The notes under the pieces are model-generated. The model was not told the DNA's origin. It worked only from the letters and a program-made list of their open reading frames with translations, and searched no databases. A program made the translations under genes and the position numbers. Positions 37,422 through 45,216 of a DNA stretch of 64,000 bases are shown one piece after another. Source of the DNA: Echinicola shivajiensis (GTDB taxonomy: Bacteria > Bacteroidota > Bacteroidia > Cytophagales > Cyclobacteriaceae); assembly GCF_018642165.1 (NCBI RefSeq), contig NZ_JAHHZM010000001.1:682001-746000 (forward strand), written 5' to 3'. Every line of letters begins with the position of its first letter. The first letter of the stretch is position 1.

Positions 37422-40400
37422 TTAAAACCCTACTGTTATGCCAAAAGAAACTTTTTTGGACAGAGGATATAATTTACCGGATTGACTTCCTCCTGAACTG
37501 AAAGAAGTATTACCCAAAGCCCCTTGACTTGGCGAAAGCGCTTCCGGATCAAAATTAGAATTCAGCTTGGTGAAAGTCAGTAGGTTCTCTCCCGACACAA
37601 ACACGCGAGCATTGTTTATATTTACCTTATCAAGTAAAGTTCTAGGCAATGCATAACCAATGGTCAAATTCTTCAACCTTAAATAGCTTGCATCCTGAAG
37701 GTATCGGGTTTGTATTTGGGTGTTACGGTTAACTACACCTCCTTGGCTTGGTCTGAAATAATAAGCCTCTGTATTCACTGGCAGACCGTCTGAGCCATCG
37801 CTCCAAACATTGGCGTACAAATCATCAGTTACGATCACATTACCATAACCACCATCACCACCAAACATCAATGGGCCATCCACCCAGTAATCTCTCTTGG
37901 CCACACCTTGGAAGAAAAAGCTTACATCAAAACCTTTCCAACTTGCTCCACCGCGAATCCCATATAGGTGCCTTGGGGAGGCATTTCCTATGATTCTTCT
38001 GTCGCCCGGATTATCTACTGTATTCTCATCTGTATTGATCTCTCCGTCATTATTGAGATCAGCATAATGAACATCACCAAGCCCCACAAGGTTACCTGCA
38101 CCTAACGGCGTATGGCTAGCTGCATTATCAATCTCTTCTTGCGTCTGGAACAAACCTACTGTCTCATACCCCCAAATTTCACCAATGTTCATCCCCTCAT
38201 AATAACTTCTTGAAAGTGATTTGGTCGGATTATCAAATTTTGTGATTTCGCCTTTTGAATCAGAAATGACAAAATTTAGATTATAGGAGAAATCAGTCCC
38301 CACACGATCATTCCAGCCAATGGAGGCCTCCCATCCTTTTACTTGCAAATCTGCCGCATTTTTCTGCGGAGCCGCTGCACCAAACACACCCGGTAAAGCA
38401 TCTCCCGCTACCAACATGTCCATTGTCTTCCTTGTAAACACATCCACGCTCGCATCTAATCTCCCCTGAAGGAAAACGAAATCAGCCCCAAAATTGGTAG
38501 TGGCCACCGTTTCCCATGTTCTAGAAGCCGCAATAGGATTCTGTGGACTTAAACCCAATGGTCTCGTTCCATTGATAACCCAATTAGTTTGGGCAACTGT
38601 ATTATACCCCACATAAGGATACAATGAACTGGAATTCTGGTTACCTAAAGCACCATAGGAAGCCCTTAATTTAAACAAGTTTAACCAAGTAAGGTCTTTC
38701 ATAAATTCCTCATCCGTAACTCTCCAACCTGCAGATACCGAAGGAAAGAAACCATATCTATCATCTTTGGCAAACCTTGAAGAACCGTCATATCGGCCGT
38801 TTACCTCCAAAAGGTATTTCCCCATAAAACTGTAATTCAAACGAGCAAACCCACTTCTTAAAGCCCAATCGGTATAATTATCCGTTACCGTTGGATCACC
38901 TAGTGTGTTAGAAATAGAAATCACATCATAACTGATTAAATCTGTGTTATAGACATTATCATCGCTGAAAGTGGCCATTTCTTGGTTAAAACCTACTGTC
39001 CCTTCTAAACTATGTCCGCTCTCCCAATCCTTACCATACTTGCCATAAATATCAAAAGCATAGTAATTATCCACTTCATTTATCTTCCTTACATAGGATG
39101 GGCCTCCGTCATTTCTAACATTTAAATTGGCCCATGGCGTAGTGGATTCAAAATCCACATTGTTCAATACCCGCTGTCTGAATTTAGGATTGTAGGTAAA
39201 GTTGGAGAACACTTTGAAATCTCCAAATTTCATTTCAACACCTGCTTTTGTATTGATGTTATACCCAACCCGATTATCTCTGCCACCTTGCTCCAAGGTT
39301 GCTACAGGATTCAATCGAATAAATGTAGGATAAGGCACTCCATCCAAGTCAAAGTATGGTGTCAATGTCGGCCTTGCTCTCCATACCGTATGGAAAATAG
39401 ATGGTCCATGACCTGGGGGCAAATTGTGAGTATCCTGTTCTGATTTGGAAAAGTTCACCTGAAATCTGGTCGTCAACCATTTGTTGACATCTGTACTCAT
39501 ATTGGTATTGAAATTGAAACGCTCATAAAAATCGTTTCCTATTTTCACAATTCCGTCTTGGCGGGTATAGGCAAATGATGCCCTGTATGCCGTTTTATCA
39601 GTTCCTCCCGAAACACTCAAGTTGTGGTTTTGCCCAGGAGCTGCAGTAGCAAACACCAAATCTGCCCAATTGGTATTGGCATGTTCGTAGTAAGCTGATC
39701 CAGAAGGCTTAAGGGTATAATCATTGGAAATCACTCCATTCACCCTGTCTTGAATCAAACCCAGATGTTCCTCATTAAAAACCGTACTGGCCCCCGTTGA
39801 ATTTCTCATACTATTCACATACATCGCATACTTATAACTATCAGCTTTTTCAGGAATAATAGTTGGCTGAGCCGCGAAGAAATTGCCGGAATAGTTGATC
39901 TGTGGTTTTGTATTTTTACCACCTTTTTTAGTAGTAATCAAAATGACACCAAAAGCTGCACGAGCACCATAAATGGACGCAGAAGCTGCATCTTTCAAAA
40001 CCGTTACACTTTCAATATCCTGAGGGTTGATATTATTGATATTCATTTGGGCTCCATCTACCAAAACAAGCGGTGAACCGCCATTAATACTGGTGGCTCC
40101 ACGAATATTGATACTTGCACCACTTCCTGGCGCTCCATTGGAAGGTGTTATATTCAAACCAGGAACCACACCTTGAAGACCATCCGTAATATTGGTAATT
40201 GGTCTGTTTTGTAGTACATCTCCATCTGTCATACCAACAGCCCCAGTTAGATTTCCTTTTTTCTGGGTACCATAACCAACGACCACTACTTCTTCCAAAT
40301 CACTGACATCATCCTCCAGCACCACATTAATTACCGATTTATTATCAACCTGAATGGTCTGAGAAATATATCCCACAAAGGAATAAACCAGTTGCGCACC

Positions 40401-40925
40401 TTCCTCCACACTAATGCTATAAGTTCCATCTAGATCAGTAACTGTCCCATTTACAGTTCCTTTTTCAACTACAGTAACTCCTGGTACAGGCTCTCCATTT
40501 TTATCAACTACAGTTCCTTTTACATTAACCTGAATAATTACAGGCGAAACCATATTTCTCCTCTTATGTTCCTTGACACTAATGGTATTATCTACCTGCT
40601 TAAAGGACAACTGGTGGCTAGTGGCCAAGTTGATGAGGACAGCTTCTAAAGACTGGTTTTTCAACTTAAGATTTACTGGTGGTAAGCTATTGACAAACTC
40701 ATCTTTATAAATGAATTTGAAATCTGTTTTTTCTTTTATCTCCTTAAAGGCATCTGCTAAAGAAGCCTCCTTAAGGTCCAGACTTAAGGACACTTTAGAG
40801 ATGTCAAGAGATTCTTGTGCCTTGGTAGGCGCTGCATAGATTAGGTTCAGGAAAATTAGCTGAAACACAAACCCATACAGATAGTATTTTCCTATCATAC
40901 ATATAGCATGTAATGTTTTTTTCAT
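37422..40925 (-). CDS. SusC/RagA TonB-dependent transporter with STN domain (unit 2)
   Basis: The 1167-residue protein has a signal sequence, an STN domain (about 48-120, ASLADAFKEIKEKTDFKFIY), a carboxypeptidase-regulatory-like domain (about 133-210, KGTVVDKNGEPVPGVTVVEK), and the TonB-box-like segment EEVVVVGYGTQKKGNLTGAV. A plug with LVLVDGAQMNINNINPQDIE and a barrel ending VSFGITVGF follow. Together with the FecR and sigma genes upstream it forms a trans-envelope sensor and importer. It is clearly related to, but well diverged from, the unit 1 SusC. Confidence 0.95.
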   Translation of the reverse strand: MKKTLHAICMIGKYYLYGFVFQLIFLNLIYAAPTKAQESLDISKVSLSLDLKEASLADAFKEIKEKTDFKFIYKDEFVNSLPPVNLKLKNQSLEAVLINLATSHQLSFKQVDNTISVKEHKRRNMVSPVIIQVNVKGTVVDKNGEPVPGVTVVEKGTVNGTVTDLDGTYSISVEEGAQLVYSFVGYISQTIQVDNKSVINVVLEDDVSDLEEVVVVGYGTQKKGNLTGAVGMTDGDVLQNRPITNITDGLQGVVPGLNITPSNGAPGSGASINIRGATSINGGSPLVLVDGAQMNINNINPQDIESVTVLKDAASASIYGARAAFGVILITTKKGGKNTKPQINYSGNFFAAQPTIIPEKADSYKYAMYVNSMRNSTGASTVFNEEHLGLIQDRVNGVISNDYTLKPSGSAYYEHANTNWADLVFATAAPGQNHNLSVSGGTDKTAYRASFAYTRQDGIVKIGNDFYERFNFNTNMSTDVNKWLTTRFQVNFSKSEQDTHNLPPGHGPSIFHTVWRARPTLTPYFDLDGVPYPTFIRLNPVATLEQGGRDNRVGYNINTKAGVEMKFGDFKVFSNFTYNPKFRQRVLNNVDFESTTPWANLNVRNDGGPSYVRKINEVDNYYAFDIYGKYGKDWESGHSLEGTVGFNQEMATFSDDNVYNTDLISYDVISISNTLGDPTVTDNYTDWALRSGFARLNYSFMGKYLLEVNGRYDGSSRFAKDDRYGFFPSVSAGWRVTDEEFMKDLTWLNLFKLRASYGALGNQNSSSLYPYVGYNTVAQTNWVINGTRPLGLSPQNPIAASRTWETVATTNFGADFVFLQGRLDASVDVFTRKTMDMLVAGDALPGVFGAAAPQKNAADLQVKGWEASIGWNDRVGTDFSYNLNFVISDSKGEITKFDNPTKSLSRSYYEGMNIGEIWGYETVGLFQTQEEIDNAASHTPLGAGNLVGLGDVHYADLNNDGEINTDENTVDNPGDRRIIGNASPRHLYGIRGGASWKGFDVSFFFQGVAKRDYWVDGPLMFGGDGGYGNVIVTDDLYANVWSDGSDGLPVNTEAYYFRPSQGGVVNRNTQIQTRYLQDASYLRLKNLTIGYALPRTLLDKVNINNARVFVSGENLLTFTKLNSNFDPEALSPSQGALGNTSFSSGGSQSGKLYPLSKKVSFGITVGF

Positions 40926-41049
40926 AATTTTGAAATGTTTTACTGTTCTACAAAAGGCATTAAAACATCGATAAGCAGCCTAAAGCCTGAGAAACTTGGT
41001 TGATTATCGACATAGCCAATGAATTATCATTGGCTTTTTTTGTTAAGGT

Positions 41050-42117
41050 TTATTCATTGGCTCTTGCTTTAAATTTGATGGTTATTTTTTTATGGTCTAT
41101 TCTATAATTAAAGCCCAAAGTATACCCTAGGCTTTTCAATACGTTATCTAATGTGGCATCATTAAATTCCCCAGAAACTTTCTCGTCTTTATGAGGCAAA
41201 TTTTCGACTGTGATTTCCACACCGTACCAACGCTCCAATTTCAATTTGACGTCCGTAAATTTCATTTGGGCAAAACTCAGCACCCCACTTTTCCATCCAA
41301 AGGCATATAAAGGCTTATAAGAGCTTTTATTAAGCCCTGATTTTTCCAAAACTGCAGCTTCTCCAGGATTCAAGAAGATTTCCTCCTTTTCTTCATTAAC
41401 TGAATAAACCCTAACTTTTCCTGTAGCTAGCTGGACGCTGGGCATGTTTTCCTGATAGGCATTGATATTAAAGGATGTCCCTAGTGCCACCGTTACCATA
41501 TCCCTTGATTTAACCCTAAATGGAAGCAGGGTATCATGCGCAACTTCAAAAAATGCTTCCCCTTTTAAATCTATATCCCGATGATCCTTTCCAAAATTTT
41601 CTTGGAACGAAATTTCGCTTTCAGCATTCAGATAAACTGTCGTACCATCGGGCAAATATAACTTTGACTTTTGCCCTATAGGATTGGATTTTATGACCCT
41701 AGGATAATCTTCAGTCAATAATTGCACTTCCTTTTGGTAAGGGATAATGTTCAAAAATGCAATAGATGCTACTAGCACAAATACTAAAATTGCTGCTGCT
41801 CGAAACCAGGATCTATTTGAAATGCTCCTTTTTGCAGAAGAATACGAGGTTCTATTTTTGCCTTTCGACTGAATACTCTGTTCAATTCTATCAAAAAGTT
41901 TCCGCTGAGTAGAATCATCCAAGTCTTTACCTTGATTATTCAAGGAAATCAAAATAGCCTTTGCTTGCCCATAAAGCCTATAATTCTCATCGCTTGAGGC
42001 GATCCAATTTGGCCAATGAAGATCTTCAACAGGCTCATCTGCGAGCACCCAATCTTTAAATGATTGATCAAATAATAGGTCTTCTATTTTTGAATAAGAT
42101 TGCATTTTTTTGTCCAT
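41050..42117 (-). CDS. FecR family anti-sigma factor (unit 2)
   Basis: The protein is 355 residues from the ATG at 42117 (MDKKMQSYSK); the longer frame begins with a TTG at 42135. It has a cytoplasmic N-terminal part, one transmembrane helix (about 105-125, AAAILVFVLVASIAFLN), a FecR domain (about 150-240, YLPDGTTVYLNAESEISF) and DUF4974 (about 275-350, VKLKLERWYGVEITVENL). It would sequester the unit 2 sigma factor and receive the signal from the SusC STN domain. SusC begins 124 bases downstream. Confidence 0.92.
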   Translation of the reverse strand: MDKKMQSYSKIEDLLFDQSFKDWVLADEPVEDLHWPNWIASSDENYRLYGQAKAILISLNNQGKDLDDSTQRKLFDRIEQSIQSKGKNRTSYSSAKRSISNRSWFRAAAILVFVLVASIAFLNIIPYQKEVQLLTEDYPRVIKSNPIGQKSKLYLPDGTTVYLNAESEISFQENFGKDHRDIDLKGEAFFEVAHDTLLPFRVKSRDMVTVALGTSFNINAYQENMPSVQLATGKVRVYSVNEEKEEIFLNPGEAAVLEKSGLNKSSYKPLYAFGWKSGVLSFAQMKFTDVKLKLERWYGVEITVENLPHKDEKVSGEFNDATLDNVLKSLGYTLGFNYRIDHKKITIKFKARANE

Positions 42118-42213
42118 CTGAACTAAAGAGGTCAAAAGGCCTAAAATCTCATCACCTAATTCAAAAAAATTATGATTTTATTACAGAAACACAGCTAACA
42201 ACCTACTAATTAG

Positions 42214-42822
42214 CTATAAACAATTCCAAAAAAATAATAAAAATGAGATAGCACTGATGGCTACCTTCTTGAAATCCAAGCTATTCTTGAGCGTTCTGAG
42301 ACCTTTAAATATCAAGTTATATATAGATGGAACCTGAACACCCATCAACTCAGAAATATCCTCATATTCTAAACCTTCAAGGACCCTGAGATAAATAGCC
42401 TCCTTTTGTCGCAAAGGAAGATTTTCCAATGCCTCATTAATTTTTAGAGCTGACTCTGATATGATCTGATTCTTATGGAGCAATTCCTCAAAGGACTCTT
42501 CCCACAAAAATTTATTGTGATAATCTTCCAGTGATTCTCTTTTATATTGGTCATTGACCATTTTAATAATTTCCCTTCTGAAGGTGGTAAAAAGATAAAA
42601 TTTAATGTTTTTTTTGATATTGATGTTCATCCTTACATTCCATATATGAACAAAGACATCATGGATAACATCTTGAATTAATTCTTCATCTTGGGTAAAA
42701 CCAAAGCCATATTTGAACAAACACTTAGAATAAGCATTATAGATGGCCTCAAAGCTTTCTCTGTCCCCTCTAGCTATATTCCTCCAGACTTCAGAATCTT
42801 TTTCACTATAATGCTTATTCAT
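42214..42822 (-). CDS. ECF RNA polymerase sigma-70 factor (unit 2)
   Basis: The 202-residue protein has region 2 (about 15-85, IARGDRESFEAIYNAYSKCL and DVIHDVFVHIWN) and region 4 (about 130-185, LPLRQKEAIYLRVLEGLEYE and DISELMG). A hydrophobic C-terminal tail ends FLLFFWNCL, which is unusual and could promote membrane association. It heads the sigma, FecR, SusC, SusD unit 2. A candidate -7 element (TATATTTG on the minus strand, 42877-42884) lies 54 bases upstream. Confidence 0.92.
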   Translation of the reverse strand: MNKHYSEKDSEVWRNIARGDRESFEAIYNAYSKCLFKYGFGFTQDEELIQDVIHDVFVHIWNVRMNINIKKNIKFYLFTTFRREIIKMVNDQYKRESLEDYHNKFLWEESFEELLHKNQIISESALKINEALENLPLRQKEAIYLRVLEGLEYEDISELMGVQVPSIYNLIFKGLRTLKNSLDFKKVAISAISFLLFFWNCL

Positions 42823-43354
42823 AATTTTTATTCAAGAAAGCTTAGACTTCACAAACTTTTGATTTTAAACCATTTTCAAATATAGACCAATTGGCCTAAA
42901 ATAAAAATTTGAGAGTATGTTTCTTTGATAAGAAAAAGTTAATAAGGTTACTTATGGCAAAAGTATTCTTTGAACTTCAAAAGAAAATAAAAGCTATTTC
43001 CTTACTTAGAAAAATCAGTCAATAGTATTCTACCCAAGCAACACCGATTGTAACCATCCCAAAGGCACCTTCCAAATCTTTTCCATTCCCCAAGGAGAAA
43101 ACCACTCTGACAATTAATAATTAAACGAAACAAAAAAAACTTTAAAACCGAAAATATTTGTAATTGAACATTTATTCAAATAACGCGCATTTTGGTCAAT
43201 AAGCGTATTCCTAAATCGATTAACTATCTACTTATCAACAATAGATCCTTAAGCAGCAACGAAAACTAATATTCGATTCGATCCAACTAAAATTTTCTTT
43301 TTATTGGTTTGTTCCTTATTATTACCCCTGACTAACCTTATAACAATAATTATT
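42823..43354. other. 532-base intergenic region between divergent units
   Basis: The region separates the unit 2 sigma gene (minus) from the metalloprotease gene (plus). It has a minus-strand TAnnTTTG match at 42877-42884 and no good ORF or hairpin. It is AT-rich and probably contains both promoters. Confidence 0.4.
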
Positions 43355-44959
43355 ATGAACAAGAAAAAGTTACATTTTTCTAGGCTGGCAGGACTATGTC
43401 TTGCCGCAACTACCCTCCTCGGTTCTTGCGGGGATGCGGACATGGTCGGATCAGATAGTCCCGACGTTTATCATCAAAAACTATCTCTTCCATATCAAAA
43501 ACAGCTTAATGTTATTTACTTTCTACCAAATGACATGGAGCCACATTTGGACTATGAAAGGAGACTTTCTGGAGCATTGAAGCACATGCAAAATTATTAT
43601 GCCCAGCAATTGCTCTCTCATGGTTTCGGCAATAGAACTTTTGGTCTGGCAGAAAATCCCGAAGTCCCTGGAAACGTAAATATCAAAATTATCCATGCTG
43701 AAAATGATCACCTCTACTACCCTTATTCTAATGGTGGAAACAGAGCTGTAAAAGAAATCAAAGCTTACTTTGAAGAGCACCCTGAAGAGAAGACTAGTGA
43801 GCATTTCCTGATTTTCATACCAAGGCATGAAGACGGTACAGGTGTGCCTTTTTATGGACTTGGAAAATTTGCTTTCACACGTGATTATCCAGGCGGCTAC
43901 GACATGGACAAATGGGTTGACGGCGTAGGCTTCCCTACAATTGACGACAAATGGATCGGCGGAACCATCCACGAGCTTGGACATGGCCTTAACCTTCCTC
44001 ACAACCGTCAAAAAGTATCTGACAACTTCACTGCCATGATGGGCAATGGCAACAGTTCTTATTGGAAGTCGCCTAATTCTATAAAGTTCACCAAAGCTTC
44101 GGCATTGATCTTAAGATATAATGAGCTTTTCACTAACAATGCTCCGTTTGAATTCTATCAGGAGGTCCCTGAAGTAGAGATCAAGCACCAAAGAATCTAT
44201 GCAGACAGCGAGTACTTATACGTACAGACAAAGTTCACAAGTACTATCCCAGTTAAAGGAGCGATTGTTTATAATGACCCAAAAACGGGTCCTAATGACA
44301 AGGATTATAACGCCATCACTTGGGCAACTCGTGACATCATGGAAACTGCTAACGCAGACAGTGTTTCATTCAAAATGGCCTTAAGCGATATTGACGAAAA
44401 TTTCAAGGAACACCCTTTCACTCTAAAACTTTCATTCGTTCATGAAAACGGTAGAATAGTTGCCAATTCTTATCCTTATAATTTTGTCAATGGACAACCA
44501 GATATCGATGTGAATGAAATAACATATGATGACTTAGATAAAACAAATTGGTCCGTTGTAGATTTTTCATCTCAGGAAGATGACTTTGAGGACTCTGGAT
44601 GGGGTTACCATTTGATTGACAATGATATTTCTACAGTTTGGCATTCTGGCTGGTACGGAAGTGTACCCACTCCTCCACACCACATCACCGTGGATATGGG
44701 CAGTATCATTAAGCTTCATGGTATTTCAATTATTCAAAATCAAAAAGCCACCAATGCTATGCTAAAGAATTTCACAGTATTTGTCTCCGAAGACAACACT
44801 TCTTGGACCAATGCAGGCGACTATTTGGCTACTACCAATACTGGAAGACAGCAATTTATATTTCCTGCTTCTTTAAATGCACGCTTTGTAAAAATTGTGG
44901 CTCATGATTCTTATGGAAGCCCGGTTGGGGTGAGAATCGCTGAATTAGGTGCATTCTAA
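43355..44959 (+). CDS. Zincin-like metalloprotease lipoprotein with C-terminal discoidin domain
   Basis: The protein is 534 residues from ATG 43355 (MNKKKLHFSRLAGLCLAATT); the frame extends upstream to 43304 but the later start gives a lipoprotein signal with lipobox LLGSC (cysteine about 25). A zinc motif HELGHGLNLPH lies at about 206-216, that is HExxHxxNxxH, and a candidate Met-turn AMMGNG follows at about 227-232. This points to a metzincin-like fold with Asn in place of the usual Gly. A beta-sandwich section follows, then an F5/8 type C domain (about 400-534, VTVDMGSIIKLHGISI-like core). It likely cuts surface-exposed protein or glycoprotein; substrate unknown. A strong terminator follows. 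Confidence 0.78.
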   Translation: MNKKKLHFSRLAGLCLAATTLLGSCGDADMVGSDSPDVYHQKLSLPYQKQLNVIYFLPNDMEPHLDYERRLSGALKHMQNYYAQQLLSHGFGNRTFGLAENPEVPGNVNIKIIHAENDHLYYPYSNGGNRAVKEIKAYFEEHPEEKTSEHFLIFIPRHEDGTGVPFYGLGKFAFTRDYPGGYDMDKWVDGVGFPTIDDKWIGGTIHELGHGLNLPHNRQKVSDNFTAMMGNGNSSYWKSPNSIKFTKASALILRYNELFTNNAPFEFYQEVPEVEIKHQRIYADSEYLYVQTKFTSTIPVKGAIVYNDPKTGPNDKDYNAITWATRDIMETANADSVSFKMALSDIDENFKEHPFTLKLSFVHENGRIVANSYPYNFVNGQPDIDVNEITYDDLDKTNWSVVDFSSQEDDFEDSGWGYHLIDNDISTVWHSGWYGSVPTPPHHITVDMGSIIKLHGISIIQNQKATNAMLKNFTVFVSEDNTSWTNAGDYLATTNTGRQQFIFPASLNARFVKIVAHDSYGSPVGVRIAELGAF

Positions 44960-44982
44960 ATATTAAACTAGCCTTTATTATT

Positions 44983-45024
44983 AAATCACAGCCCAAAATT
45001 TTCTGTGGGCTGTGATTTTTTTTT
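44983..45024 (+). terminator. Intrinsic terminator after the metalloprotease gene
   Basis: A perfect 13-bp stem (44983-44995 with 45006-45018) with a 10-base loop runs into a T tract. It separates the protease gene from the S9 peptidase gene. Confidence 0.9.
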
Positions 45025-45216
45025 AGCCAATCTCAAAACAATTTGGATTCTAGCCTACCTATCCATACAGCCAAGTCCTACTCTCAATTTATTGAACCGC
45101 TCTTATAATTTTATGACCGAGGCTATGGTCTGAGCTATTAAATTGGATAGCTTATCAGCTACTATACTAATCCTAGAAGGATTTTGATTTCAATAACAGA
45201 AAAGAATATCACCTCC

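Noticed and set aside
43523-44011. 162-residue minus-strand open frame inside the metalloprotease gene
   Set aside because: It runs antisense across the zinc-motif region; its residue pattern is that of a complementary-strand shadow.
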